Positions 8,283 through 18,845 of a stretch of 64,000 nucleotides of DNA are shown in pieces (positions within the stretch are counted from its first letter, which is position 1; every line of letters starts with the position of its first letter). Source of the DNA: UBA4363 sp002393965 (GTDB lineage: Bacteria > Bacteroidota > Bacteroidia > Bacteroidales > Paludibacteraceae). The stretch is from positions 26,743-90,742 of the forward strand of contig CAMNLA010000059.1 of NCBI GenBank assembly GCA_946542925.1. The letters run 5' to 3'. The position numbers and the translations under genes are program-made. Below the pieces are notes generated by a model, which ran no database searches, had not been told where the DNA came from, and was given only the letters and a program-made list of their open reading frames with translations.

Positions 8283-10256
8283 CTATCTGTTTTTTTCTGA
8301 CTTTCTTGCTTTCTCGCCCTGTCTGTAACGATTCCTACACTGTCGCAACCAACTACAGAATTTTGAGAGATTTTCGTCATACCCGCGCATTGGACCTAAT
8401 AAATTTCCATCATTGTCTATTACCACATATAGAGGTTGCGCATTGGCTCCGAACTTATGTCGCTCCAACCAACTCCATCGTTCTCCTTCTGTCTCCAATC
8501 CAACCCAAGTTCCGTTTTCTTTTACTTTCTCCATTTTCCCCAATTTCTGACGATCATCTACATAAAGACGGATGACAACCATTTCTTCTAATAAGCTTTT
8601 CACTTCCGGTTCCTCCAATACCGCTGCTTCCATCTTCCGGCAATTAACACATCCCCATCCCGTAAAATCAACAAAAACAGGAACTCCCTTCCGTCGTGCC
8701 TCTCTCATTCCAGCTTCATAGTCCGACCAGACTTCTGTCGATTTCTCGGGAGGCAGAAATGCACTGGCTTCTTTCAGCCTGTTTCCAAACAATCCGCTCG
8801 ACATATAGAAGCCGAAGAGCATACCCACCAAAACAAAAAACATATTCAACCATCGGGGCATCTTCCCTTTCAGAAGAACATACAACGCCATAGTAAAACC
8901 AAGCAAAGCCCATATGATAATAAACAACCATCTGGGTAGGATTCCCCATCCCATCACCATGTCCGCAACACTCAGAAACTTCAATGCCATTGCCAATTCC
9001 AGGAAGGCAAGTATTACCTTCACCGTCTCCATCCAGCCTCCACTCTTGGGAAGACGTTTCAAAAAATCAGGGAATAGCGCACACAAACCGAATGGCATAG
9101 CCAATGCCAATGCAAAACCAAACATACCTACTAAAGGGGAAAGAAATCCCGATGACGAAGCTGTTGCCGCCTCCACCAACAATGAACCGACGATGGGGCC
9201 AGTACAGGAAAAACTGACTATAACCAGTACCAAAGCCATCAACTGTATACTGAGGAATCCTTTTGTCTTTTCGGCTTGATGGTTCAATGCCGTACTCCAG
9301 CTTCCTGGCAACTGTATCTCAAACAGGCCGAAAAACGATAGCGCAAAGACGACAAATAGGACAAAGAACAGTATATTTACCCAAGCATTCGTAGCTACCG
9401 TATTCAATGCATCTGCTCCGAATAATAACGCAACAATCAATCCCAAACCTACATAAACGACAACAATCGAAAGAGCATAGAGCACCGCATCACGAACTCC
9501 GCTTCGCCTTGACGCTCCTCTTTTCAGGAAAAAACTGACCGTCATCGGCAAAATAGGCCACACACAAGGAGTTAGTAAGGCTAACAAGCCTCCCAGAATT
9601 CCAGAGAGAAATAACAGCCATAGCGAACGGCGATTCGTTCCGAAGCCCGATAGATTACCCTCATTCCCTGTCTCTCCTGTCCATGTGGTTGGACTCCACC
9701 AATCTTCTTTGGGACCTGCTTCGTCCGATACTCCTTCTTTTTCCAGCAAGGTGTCACTCATTTCGGTTTCTGACCTTGCTTCGGCCGCTTCAGATCTGTG
9801 TTCTTTTCCCTTGAACTCGAAGTTTTTTTTCTCCGGAGGCAGACAACTTTGATCATCGCAGCACATGTATCGGACATATCCCTTCACCATCCACACCCCG
9901 TCCTTCTCTGGTACTATGCGTTGACGAACCGATAAGGCATGCTCATACCATTGCAAATCCATGTCAAATGTCTCGTCATGCCGTGTTATTTCCTTTCCAT
10001 CTACATGTATTCCGCCTGATAGTCGAGCGCCCTCCACTTCCGTCAATACGACTTCCATCGCAATGGGACCTCCATCGGGAATTTTCATGCCATAGACGTG
10101 CCATCCGTCTTGAATAGTCGCTGACAACTCCAGCGTTACTCCTTTTTCTTCTGTCTGCTGAACCTGCCTCCATTCTACAGGTTGAAGAATCTCTCCGCTG
10201 ACTGCAACAGAAAGGATAAATAAGAACAGTATGGCAAAGGGCTTTCTCATGTTCAT
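8283..10256 (-). CDS. dsbD: Thiol:disulfide interchange protein DsbD
   Basis: 657 residues with all three DsbD modules. An N-terminal signal and an alpha domain (about 20-155) contain an unusual vicinal Cys pair in YMCCDDQSCL. The central part has eight hydrophobic segments with the redox Cys in TPCVWPILP (near 231) and SCTGP (near 350). The C-terminal thioredoxin domain has a CVNC active site near 535-538. The protein carries electrons from cytoplasmic thioredoxin to periplasmic thiols. Its start is 18 bp after sprA, which suggests cotranscription with the large secretion protein, plausible if SprA or exported proteins need thiol control. Confidence 0.9.
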   Translation of the reverse strand: MNMRKPFAILFLFILSVAVSGEILQPVEWRQVQQTEEKGVTLELSATIQDGWHVYGMKIPDGGPIAMEVVLTEVEGARLSGGIHVDGKEITRHDETFDMDLQWYEHALSVRQRIVPEKDGVWMVKGYVRYMCCDDQSCLPPEKKNFEFKGKEHRSEAAEARSETEMSDTLLEKEGVSDEAGPKEDWWSPTTWTGETGNEGNLSGFGTNRRSLWLLFLSGILGGLLALLTPCVWPILPMTVSFFLKRGASRRSGVRDAVLYALSIVVVYVGLGLIVALLFGADALNTVATNAWVNILFFVLFVVFALSFFGLFEIQLPGSWSTALNHQAEKTKGFLSIQLMALVLVIVSFSCTGPIVGSLLVEAATASSSGFLSPLVGMFGFALALAMPFGLCALFPDFLKRLPKSGGWMETVKVILAFLELAMALKFLSVADMVMGWGILPRWLFIIIWALLGFTMALYVLLKGKMPRWLNMFFVLVGMLFGFYMSSGLFGNRLKEASAFLPPEKSTEVWSDYEAGMREARRKGVPVFVDFTGWGCVNCRKMEAAVLEEPEVKSLLEEMVVIRLYVDDRQKLGKMEKVKENGTWVGLETEGERWSWLERHKFGANAQPLYVVIDNDGNLLGPMRGYDENLSKFCSWLRQCRNRYRQGEKARKSEKNR

Positions 10257-10274
10257 GTTTCGATACGATGACGG

Positions 10275-13200
10275 TTACTGATTATTGAGAAGCAGTTTGA
10301 CGCTCAGTCCGAAGTTGTGATTCGAAGTCGGATAGGAGGAACTGATGAGCGGCTCATTGCTCTCCCAGTCGTAATAGAGTTTGAGGTTAAGCCGCGATGA
10401 GAATACATAATCGGCTGAGAAGTTGACCGAATAGGTCTTCTCCCCAGATGTCACCTGAGGAATAGACTCATCATCCAATTTCCGTATCAACGCAGAGGTG
10501 TTTTTCATTGAGAAGTCAAGACGAAGATTCAGATCGTTGTTCACTTTCTGTTCTTTGTCATTCTTCAGACGAAGTATCACGTCAAAGTCTGAAAGACGGT
10601 ATCCTACCCCGAAGACTATCTCCTTATTTCCGCTCTCCACCATCTGACCCGATGCGATGTTGAGCGTCTGCGTTCGTCCTTTTCGATATTCTGCCGTGAG
10701 CGTCAGACTGTTTTTGAGTGTGGCGTCCAAACGTATCAGAGGAGAAAAGTTCTCCGTGATGGATACTGCAGCAATGTCATACTGCGAACTTGGGATCGGC
10801 ATTCCCGTTGTCACGTCTGCCACATACCCGAAGTCGCCGTCCATTCCTATGAAGTTAGAATAGGACGCAAAACTGCCGATATTGTATTTGCACACATAGG
10901 CATGCGTCAGCGCAATGCGTTTGAAATGGTCTTTCATCCATGGTAATTTCGAAAGACCGTCATACGAAACTCGCCAGTTTGGCAACATACTGAGGAAGCC
11001 AGGTATAATTTCCGATTCGTTCCACGAACGACCCGTGTACGCTTCCATGAAACTCGGAATAAGCACTTCAGCCGAGTTAGCAGAGAAGGTTGCGACACTT
11101 GGATCGAACTCACGACCTACAAGGGCCAGGGCTTCCGAATTCTCTGCCATGAAAGAACCTGCTGGGTAATGCGTACCGATGTATTTGCGTTCAAGACGGG
11201 ACTGATACTTGGCTCGGTTCGCCTTGAAACGCTCGAAGGTCGGGCTATGGTAGTTGTTGGATACGTTACCAGTCGACGTAAACAGGCTTTTCAGGGCAAT
11301 GGTCGTCATCGAGAACGAACCCGAGAAGGTCCGTGGCATTCCCGCATATTGGTATTGGATGGAGGTATTGGTTGCGTAATTGCGCGATGCGGCAAGGTCT
11401 ATACGGAATCCCGAAACAGGCTCCAGAGACATTCGTAGCGTCAGGTCTTGGGTGTATGTCTTGTTGACTGCGCCGACCGTCGAATCTCGACACAACCAAC
11501 CTTTCTCCCAGGCATTACGTACAAAACCAGGCTCTTGATAACCCAAAGAGAATAACGCTCCTGGTGCGCCGTCATCCTGCCCGAAGAGTCCGCCGGCTGG
11601 CATGAATCCGCTCATGGACGTACCGTTGCTCTGCGTATAGGAGAACGACGCATTGCGGACCATCATCAGGAATCGGGCCGCACCCTGTACGACAGCCCCC
11701 ATTCCTTCTGGTTGCGCATTCATGTTCTTTCCATCCACGCTCACGATCAGTTCCGCATCCTGCTGAGGGATGATCTCGACCGTGTTACGGTCCAGTACAT
11801 CATATTTGAGTTTTACGGACTGACTGTCGGATGTCATTGCGGTGACCTTGACACGTGTTGTGTTCAGACGGTGTGAGAATTTCTTTTTCTGACCCTTCTT
11901 TAGCGTCATTTTCTGGGTCTTGACGAGCGGTTTTTCTTCTGTCTTCTTCTTATTGGTCTTGCCGCGTGAGGAATAACGCTGGTTGGCTCGCTTCAGATAC
12001 GGCACTTTATTGTACAGTTGCTCGAAGTTGAACCGACCGTCCCACTGCAACGTTCCGAGCGAGGTCACTTCGTTTCCTAACGATGAGTTATGCCGACCGG
12101 CTGCCTCATCTTCTTCTGTCAGAGCACCACGATCCCACGTATAGTTACCCGTGTAGTTAAGTGAGGAGGTGATCCAGCTGAAGATAGGTATCTTGTTCAA
12201 CGGGGATGTATAGTTGGCGGTGACGTGTTGTTGGTATGATAACGGAGAACCGCCGTTGAGAAGGCTTCGCATGACGGTGTCTCGCCAGTTGTCCCATTCG
12301 TCAGGGAATAACTCCTTGTTCACCGGCGAATATTTCGTTTCGTCTATCTGTGCATTGGATGTGGCAGAGAACGACAGTTTCAGGTCTTTTATCAGATCCC
12401 ACTTGACGTCCAGACTGCGGTTCCACATGAAGTCTTTGCTCACCGATAGTAAAGCATTGTTCGGATCATGGTAGTCGATCTCCGGATTATTCAGGTTTCG
12501 TTGTTGCTCTTCTTCGTACGCTCTCGCAAGCGTGGTGTTGAAATTTACCGATGACGGTACCAGGTTAAAGCCCAACTCGCGGACGATTCGCCAGTTCTGA
12601 CCCTTCAGTGCCTTGACGTTTTTGAACGGTTCCCATGTCTTCACGCTTGGGGCATACTGATATAGCAGCGTTCCCTTGTAGTCCTTTCGGATTGACCGTT
12701 CCACGTCCGGATTATGTTCGTTCGATTCCGTGTAGGAATACGATACGGAGAAATTGGCAGGGTCGTACGGCATCGGATTTTTGCTCTTCAGGTCCACACG
12801 CATGTTCGTTACGTTGAAAGAACGGGTAGTGAAGACCGTCTGTGCCAGGTTTTCCAACGAGTCTCTCTCATGCGATGTCTCCAGCGTTTCGAGGCTTTCT
12901 TTCAGCAACAGGTCCGTATTGGTCGGGTCATATTTGGGTTTCGTTACTTCTTTTCCGTAAGCATAATATACCGGTATATGTACCTTTGCTTTTTCCGGGA
13001 ACAGTTTGCCGAGTTCCGCGGACGTAGAGATATTCAGTTGCGTATAGTCATCCTGACGTCGGTCCTGTACGTTGTCCTCTATTCCTCCGAAGCCTGCTGT
13101 CTCTACTCTTCCGGCTACGTTGACAGAGGCAAAGTCCGAGAGGTTCAGCGTCGCATTGGCTAATGCCGCATAGCCGCCCTCCTCGTCGAATCCTTTCATG

Positions 13201-16200
13201 CGGAGTTCATTCAGCCATATCTCGGCCGACTTGACGGACGACGAGCGGTTCCGGACTCCAATCATGATGTTTTCTATATCGCCCAGTGTCGGATTTCCTT
13301 TTACGGTCACTTTGTTGCGCGGAGCATTTGGGTCATATTCCGAGTATTCGTCTTTGAGCGAGACTCCGCTTCCCGACTGCCGGCGTGCCCTGTTTCTGTT
13401 TTTCTTGACGTCAGTCAGTACCGAGAACGGGAAGTCCATCTTGTTTTCTCTCGGCCACACAATCTCACGATCCGAGGAACTCTCAGAGAGACTGTAGGTG
13501 CCTGCCGGGGTCAGCGTCAACGGTACTTCATATTCGTAGTAGTTTTCTACCAGGTCCGATCCCAAACGCACGAAATAAGTCAGATCACTCCCTTTCAGGT
13601 CCGTCACGTCGTCAATGAATTTTTCTGCATGGGCATAGAACTGGAGACGCTTATACGGACGCATGTCCATTTCCGTCGTCTTGTACACCGCACGGGCATC
13701 TCCGGGAGAGAGATCCGTGATGCGCATCATCAACGACTGCTCGTTTTCCTGACGTATCTGCGTCTGCGACGGATCCTGTTCGCGCTCTACTCCTGGCGGC
13801 AGAACGTAGTTCACAGGAGTTTTCGAGGAGTTCTCTTCGATATTGACGACGCTGATTTCAGTCTGAGTGGAAGCGGTGATTGGCGGATATGCCGGGTCGT
13901 AGAGGTCCTTGCTTACCGTGCGCCAGTCACTACGCGCCAGTTCCAGCGATCCGAAACGCAGATGCGTCTCCTCCGTGAAGTCCGTCAGATACATACGCAT
14001 GAAACGGATGGAATTCAGATTCACGGACCCGTATTTCTCCGAATATTCCGAAACCGGAATACGGAAATGATACCAGGACACCATGGAGGTCGTTCCGTCC
14101 TTCAGCCCAACACGGACGTTCAGCTTGTCACTGATAAAGTTTCGACCGACAACCATGTCCGCAGGACGCAGACTCACTTTGTATTCAAAGTATTTCTCAT
14201 ACTCGTTCATGTTGTTGTCCTGATTGATATCCTCTACGTCTGGCAGGTTGGTAGCCGATGTCGAGTAGTTGTCAGCACCGGCCGATACCGGCGAGTTACC
14301 TTCTGTTCCATTATAGTGTTTGTAACGGTCGAGAATCGAAGTCTGAGCCGCATTGTAGTCATCGCCCTGATAGTAATGGTAACGGTCACCGGCAGGGTCG
14401 TTGAATGGGGAGAACGGGTCGTTGCGCAACGAATCGACATACTGCGCTCCGATTTTCGTTTCCCACGTAGACAGATAGTCCTTGTACGTCTTGAAGGTGA
14501 ATTCTTCTTCATTGCGCAGACCATCTAGGCCGATATCCTGATTCGTGCGCGCGGACTTGTCATTGTCAAAGGCATTTACCACCGACTGCGTCTTCGAGAC
14601 ACGACCCCATACTGTCGAGTCGGTATACGTAATGTCTCCCGTCGGAGACAAGCCGTTCTCAAACGATTTCTTCCCATCTCGCAACACGTCTTCGCTCAGT
14701 TCGCCCAGGTTGATGTAGAGGTCTCCGCCCGATGCCTGCGGATTATAGATGAAAGGGTCCAACAACCAGAATTCAACGTATTCCACGTTCGCACTCTTGA
14801 AGTCGGTGACGTCCATCTTACGCATGATTCCACCCCATCGTGAGGATGGCTTCCTCAGACTTCCGTCGGCGTTGATATTGTCAGTGTCCAGGTTATAGGG
14901 ACCACGCTCCGTAGGGTAATAGGCTAGGTTCAGCACCGTGAGCGTATTGGTCTGACCCGCAATAGGCTCGCGGTTCGGGAAGATTTCCTGCTCCGAGATT
15001 TCGCGCACCCAGTGACTGCTCTGTTGCTTGTCATCTCGTTGGATATAGGATGGAGTCGTGGACGTACTGCGTGTGAAGATAGGGTCTATGGTGTACCAGG
15101 CAAGCAACGCACGACCCTTTCCGTATTCTATATCGTCCGAGAGGTTTCCTGCCGCAAAACGCCCCTGTGGCGTACTTGCGAGATGCCAGGCGTAGGGATA
15201 TAGCACGTTCAACGTCGTTCTGCTGCCTTCGAAGTCGTCTATATACGCATACCCTGCATCCCCGACTGCTTTCTGATGACCCGGCAATAGCTGTGCGAAT
15301 TCTCCGTTTATCGTGAAAGACGATGGCGCTTTCAGAGACAGCAACGGGAGTTTGTCCAGCCAGTTCGTCAACTGCTGACTCTGATGCGTGTATGCAAAGT
15401 TGAGTCCCCAGATGGTGTTCGAGATTGGCTCATCGCCCATGGCCACTTTAGTTGTCAACGGCTTTTCACTCAGATGCATCAGCGTTCCCCCCACTGAGAA
15501 GTCTTTCGAGAAGGCATATTCCATGTGCGTTCCTATCAGCGTCTTTCGCTGCATCGAGAACATGCTCTGGTTTTCCAGCGATACGTCTATCTGAGTGCCA
15601 CTCTCCAGCAGCGACTCGTTCAATATCGTCACTGTTCCCATTGAGTAGTCCACCGTATAGTCCACGTTCTCCGTAAGGGTCATGCCTCCCGCCGTTACAG
15701 AGACGCTTCCCTTCGGTATATTCATGGCGCCGAGGCGGATTTCCGCATTGCTCGAGGCCCTATACTCTCCTCGAATAATGAACTTATCCTTCTCGCTGTA
15801 CTCCTCAGCATCCGTCTTGGTCTTGGTATAGAGTTCCTTGTAGGCGTATTTCGAACCCGCCGACCCCGCCTTTTCCTCGATGGTTTTTCCGAATGGCTCC
15901 AGGACAGGGAAAATCAGTCGACCCGTCTCGCTGAGGATGGTATATCCCTCCACATAGTCCATATTCCCGTCCGGACGAAGACGCTGACGGCTGTCCATGC
16001 GGTCCAGGCCCATCACCCTCACCAGAGGCTGGTTCTTCACGTCTCCTTCCGGCAGATAGTTTATATAGACTCCGCTCGAGTCATTCTGATACGCCACCTC
16101 CAGTTTCATGCCCTCCTGCTGTACATTGCTCGCTCCCAGACTGTAGATATTCTTCATCATCAGGTCCCAGTTCGGCAAACCAGGCGAGAAAGCGGCGCCT

Positions 16201-17639
16201 TTCAACAGTTTCAATACGAGCGTCTTCGGCTCCTCAATGCCGTCCGTCGAGAATTCTCCGACCTGATAGGTTTTTCCGCCCGACGTATATTCATACGCTA
16301 CCGCAAGCACCTCGTCGTCCTGCAACTTACTCTTCAGAGAGATGTAGCCCAACATCGGATTGACCGTGTACTCCGATTCGTTCAGACGACGGGCGGACTC
16401 CAGTTTTTCATAGTCCTCTCCACCCGTCATGCTCACCGACGTGCTGTTCAGAGCCGCCGAGACCGTCTCTATGTCACGCAAGTTCGGCAACGACGTCACC
16501 TCTCCGTACAAGCCGTTCGACTTGTTCGACGGCCACTTGACGCCCAAGGCTACCCCCCATGGCGCATGACGGTGATCCGTCTCACCGAGGTCCAGAAAGG
16601 CCACAATGTTGCGACTGCTGCTGTAGTCCGACTTCTTGTTCGTCACCCACACCTCCACTCGGTTGATCTGCATACCCGAACTTATGTGTGGCAACGACGA
16701 CATCCACTTCTCGTAGTTGTCCCGGAAGTAATGGTTCAGGAAGAAATGACGGTTCACGTCATAGTCACGGCCCTTCACTTCGAAGTCCGTGGTCTGCGCT
16801 CCGTTTCGCATACTCACCGTTTTGCTCTCACTCTCCTGTTGCGAAACGACGGCCTGAACACTGAGTTTCCCGAACTGCAGGTCACTGCGGATTCCGAACA
16901 GGGCACTGCTTCCTCTGATCAGACTCGAGTTCAGTGGCAGACTCACGTTTCCCGCTTCTATTCGACGGATGATGTCGTCTTCCTTCCCCTCATAGGAGAG
17001 GTTCACCTTGCTCTGATCCCAGTCGAAACTGCTCTCCGTGTTGTAATTCATGCCGAAGTGCACCCTGTCACCTACGCGGGCATCGACGTTCATCTGTATC
17101 TTTTCGTCAAAGTCGAATATCGGGGCTGGCTTGCGCATTCGCTCACTCAATGCCGGGTTTTGAACTCGGTTTATCTTGAAACCCATGAGAATCTCTACCT
17201 GCCCCTGCAGTTTCAGACGCACTCCGCCCGGACCGAAGATCTTGTCCGCCTTTCCCAGACCGAACTGTATGTCGTTCAGACTGATTTTCTTGTTTTTCTC
17301 GTTCTCCGCTTCCTGACGGTTACGCTCCTTCCAATAGTTGCGCATCGCTTCTTTCTCGCTCCAGGTCATATACTCGTCCTGTGACATCGACAGCGGTGTC
17401 ACCACATCGTCATCCCCCAGTTTCGAACGGAAAAAGTAAAGACCCGTCTGAGGATCATATTCCACCGATGGCTCCGAGTCTGGCATCGCAAACGTCTGCG
17501 CCGAAAGGGTCCAGGCTCCCGCAAGCAACAGGACGACGCACGCACACACCGATACCATGGCACGCAACCTCCCGTCTCCGGAGCTTCTCCGGACCGAGTC
17601 GATGATACGTTTTGGACTGTGCTGTCTCACGGCTGACAT
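10275..17639 (-). CDS. sprA: Type IX secretion translocon protein SprA
   Basis: 2454 residues, the usual giant size for SprA/Sov. The N-terminus has a basic stretch, then a signal peptide ending near LSAQ at about residue 48. The body alternates beta-strand-rich barrel sequence with large periplasmic insertions. SprA forms a 36-strand outer-membrane barrel through which folded cargo with C-terminal sorting domains is exported. It lies 13 bp downstream of ruvA and 18 bp upstream of dsbD, and ruvA-sprA adjacency is common in the phylum. A KKKTEEKPLVKTQKMTLKKG segment (around residues 1890-1920) is unusually basic for this protein. No T9SS cargo with a recognisable sorting domain is seen in the window. 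Confidence 0.93.
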   Translation of the reverse strand: MSAVRQHSPKRIIDSVRRSSGDGRLRAMVSVCACVVLLLAGAWTLSAQTFAMPDSEPSVEYDPQTGLYFFRSKLGDDDVVTPLSMSQDEYMTWSEKEAMRNYWKERNRQEAENEKNKKISLNDIQFGLGKADKIFGPGGVRLKLQGQVEILMGFKINRVQNPALSERMRKPAPIFDFDEKIQMNVDARVGDRVHFGMNYNTESSFDWDQSKVNLSYEGKEDDIIRRIEAGNVSLPLNSSLIRGSSALFGIRSDLQFGKLSVQAVVSQQESESKTVSMRNGAQTTDFEVKGRDYDVNRHFFLNHYFRDNYEKWMSSLPHISSGMQINRVEVWVTNKKSDYSSSRNIVAFLDLGETDHRHAPWGVALGVKWPSNKSNGLYGEVTSLPNLRDIETVSAALNSTSVSMTGGEDYEKLESARRLNESEYTVNPMLGYISLKSKLQDDEVLAVAYEYTSGGKTYQVGEFSTDGIEEPKTLVLKLLKGAAFSPGLPNWDLMMKNIYSLGASNVQQEGMKLEVAYQNDSSGVYINYLPEGDVKNQPLVRVMGLDRMDSRQRLRPDGNMDYVEGYTILSETGRLIFPVLEPFGKTIEEKAGSAGSKYAYKELYTKTKTDAEEYSEKDKFIIRGEYRASSNAEIRLGAMNIPKGSVSVTAGGMTLTENVDYTVDYSMGTVTILNESLLESGTQIDVSLENQSMFSMQRKTLIGTHMEYAFSKDFSVGGTLMHLSEKPLTTKVAMGDEPISNTIWGLNFAYTHQSQQLTNWLDKLPLLSLKAPSSFTINGEFAQLLPGHQKAVGDAGYAYIDDFEGSRTTLNVLYPYAWHLASTPQGRFAAGNLSDDIEYGKGRALLAWYTIDPIFTRSTSTTPSYIQRDDKQQSSHWVREISEQEIFPNREPIAGQTNTLTVLNLAYYPTERGPYNLDTDNINADGSLRKPSSRWGGIMRKMDVTDFKSANVEYVEFWLLDPFIYNPQASGGDLYINLGELSEDVLRDGKKSFENGLSPTGDITYTDSTVWGRVSKTQSVVNAFDNDKSARTNQDIGLDGLRNEEEFTFKTYKDYLSTWETKIGAQYVDSLRNDPFSPFNDPAGDRYHYYQGDDYNAAQTSILDRYKHYNGTEGNSPVSAGADNYSTSATNLPDVEDINQDNNMNEYEKYFEYKVSLRPADMVVGRNFISDKLNVRVGLKDGTTSMVSWYHFRIPVSEYSEKYGSVNLNSIRFMRMYLTDFTEETHLRFGSLELARSDWRTVSKDLYDPAYPPITASTQTEISVVNIEENSSKTPVNYVLPPGVEREQDPSQTQIRQENEQSLMMRITDLSPGDARAVYKTTEMDMRPYKRLQFYAHAEKFIDDVTDLKGSDLTYFVRLGSDLVENYYEYEVPLTLTPAGTYSLSESSSDREIVWPRENKMDFPFSVLTDVKKNRNRARRQSGSGVSLKDEYSEYDPNAPRNKVTVKGNPTLGDIENIMIGVRNRSSSVKSAEIWLNELRMKGFDEEGGYAALANATLNLSDFASVNVAGRVETAGFGGIEDNVQDRRQDDYTQLNISTSAELGKLFPEKAKVHIPVYYAYGKEVTKPKYDPTNTDLLLKESLETLETSHERDSLENLAQTVFTTRSFNVTNMRVDLKSKNPMPYDPANFSVSYSYTESNEHNPDVERSIRKDYKGTLLYQYAPSVKTWEPFKNVKALKGQNWRIVRELGFNLVPSSVNFNTTLARAYEEEQQRNLNNPEIDYHDPNNALLSVSKDFMWNRSLDVKWDLIKDLKLSFSATSNAQIDETKYSPVNKELFPDEWDNWRDTVMRSLLNGGSPLSYQQHVTANYTSPLNKIPIFSWITSSLNYTGNYTWDRGALTEEDEAAGRHNSSLGNEVTSLGTLQWDGRFNFEQLYNKVPYLKRANQRYSSRGKTNKKKTEEKPLVKTQKMTLKKGQKKKFSHRLNTTRVKVTAMTSDSQSVKLKYDVLDRNTVEIIPQQDAELIVSVDGKNMNAQPEGMGAVVQGAARFLMMVRNASFSYTQSNGTSMSGFMPAGGLFGQDDGAPGALFSLGYQEPGFVRNAWEKGWLCRDSTVGAVNKTYTQDLTLRMSLEPVSGFRIDLAASRNYATNTSIQYQYAGMPRTFSGSFSMTTIALKSLFTSTGNVSNNYHSPTFERFKANRAKYQSRLERKYIGTHYPAGSFMAENSEALALVGREFDPSVATFSANSAEVLIPSFMEAYTGRSWNESEIIPGFLSMLPNWRVSYDGLSKLPWMKDHFKRIALTHAYVCKYNIGSFASYSNFIGMDGDFGYVADVTTGMPIPSSQYDIAAVSITENFSPLIRLDATLKNSLTLTAEYRKGRTQTLNIASGQMVESGNKEIVFGVGYRLSDFDVILRLKNDKEQKVNNDLNLRLDFSMKNTSALIRKLDDESIPQVTSGEKTYSVNFSADYVFSSRLNLKLYYDWESNEPLISSSYPTSNHNFGLSVKLLLNNQ

Positions 17640-17652
17640 TAAGGGCAGGAAT

Positions 17653-18240
17653 CTACATCAAACGCATGGCAAGTTTCACTACCTCACCTACCTTGGCTCC
17701 CGGATTCTGTTGTATCGCTTTCTCCACGGCCTTCTGACTGTTCTGACGATTGAATCCAAGCATCACCAACGCATCCACAGCCTCTTCCGCTTCTGCTGCT
17801 TGACCCATCATCATCTGTGGCTGCGAACCCGCAATCTTCAATTTGCCGATCTTGTCTTTCAGTTCCACGACGATACGCTCGGCTGTCTTCGTTCCGATGC
17901 CCTTCACGTTCTTCAACGCACGCGCATTCTCACGTACAATGGCGTCTCGCATCTCCTGTGGCGTCAGACTGCTCATAATCACACGGGCCGTGTTTGCTCC
18001 TACCCCGTTCACCCCGATTAGCAACAGGAACAACTCGCGATCCGACTTCTCTGCAAAACCATACAACTGATGCACATCCTCACGCAATAGCTCATAAACG
18101 TAGAGATTCGTCTCCTTCTGACCCATAAGTAGGCTGTAGGTCGGCAAAGCTATATTGATACAATAACCGATGCCTCCGTTGTCAATGACAACTTCCGTCG
18201 GTGTGAGGTCGGCTATCTTGCCGGATATGTAGTCTAACAT
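17653..18240 (-). CDS. ruvA: Holliday junction branch migration protein RuvA
   Basis: 195 residues from the ATG at 18240, where the protein begins MLDYISGK like other RuvA; the frame is open 23 codons further, but that extension is not conserved-looking. The OB fold (1-65), the helix-hairpin-helix region (LLIGVNGVGANTARVI and LKNVKGIGTKTAERIV) and the C-terminal domain III are all present. RuvA tetramers bind four-way junctions and load RuvB. It leads the ruvA-sprA-dsbD unit behind a TATCTTTG box. Confidence 0.95.
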   Translation of the reverse strand: MLDYISGKIADLTPTEVVIDNGGIGYCINIALPTYSLLMGQKETNLYVYELLREDVHQLYGFAEKSDRELFLLLIGVNGVGANTARVIMSSLTPQEMRDAIVRENARALKNVKGIGTKTAERIVVELKDKIGKLKIAGSQPQMMMGQAAEAEEAVDALVMLGFNRQNSQKAVEKAIQQNPGAKVGEVVKLAMRLM

Positions 18241-18316
18241 ACTTTTTCTTTCGTTTTTTTTACTGATGATAGTTCGGTCCTGCGAAGAAGCAGGCCTATA
18301 CTCCACCAAATAAACG

Positions 18317-18324
18317 CAAAGATA
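18317..18324 (-). promoter_or_regulatory. -7 promoter box for ruvA-sprA-dsbD
   Basis: The minus strand reads TATCTTTG, an exact TAnnTTTG match, 77 bases before the ruvA ATG. The -33 region is weak. The 11-bp repeat array begins 57 bases further upstream. Confidence 0.5.
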
Positions 18325-18380
18325 ACAATTTTATTATAAGAAAGTGAGTTTACTCCTGCCATGTCACGCACGTACCAGTT

Positions 18381-18666
18381 CCACTACTACTCCACTACCA
18401 CTCCAATACTACTCCAATACTACTCCACTACTACTCCACTACTACTCCAATACCACTCCACTACTACTCCAATACCACTCCACTACTACTCCAATACCAC
18501 TCCAATACTACTCCAATACTACTCCAATACTACTCCAATACTACTCCACTACCACTCCACTACCACTCCAATACCACTCCAATACTACTCCAATACTACT
18601 CCACTACCACTCCAATACCACTCCAATACCACTCCAATACTACTCCAATACTACTCCACTACTATT
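18381..18666. repeat. 11-bp tandem repeat array, 26 copies
   Basis: Twenty-six head-to-tail units of exactly 11 bases follow the pattern CCA(A/C)TAC(T/C)ACT without an indel. Only positions 4 and 8 vary, except for the last full unit (18656-18666), which ends ATT. A 27th decaying unit follows. The array occupies the gap between divergent ruvA and the PreA-like gene (18310-18845). Because 11 is not a multiple of 3, the open frames through it give repetitive Thr/Pro/Leu/Tyr peptides that are artefacts of the repeat. The period is close to one helical turn, so one face of the DNA carries the same bases throughout. Confidence 0.97.
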
Positions 18667-18845
18667 CCACTACTTTTTATCCTTCCTCCACTATTTTTTT
18701 TACTCAGTCTCTTTCTTTTATTGATGCTTATGTCTATATTTCGATTGCTTTTCCACACCTCCACACTCCCCTCTGCCCAGACCTCTTCCCCCCAAAAAAA
18801 ACATTGCATGAGAACACGCTCTATTCACCAAAATACCACATGCAT

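Noticed and set aside
13629..17384. Long plus-strand frames inside sprA (13629-14528 and 16566-17384)
   Set aside because: They are antisense to the 2454-residue SprA and follow its codon structure; no start context or family is seen.
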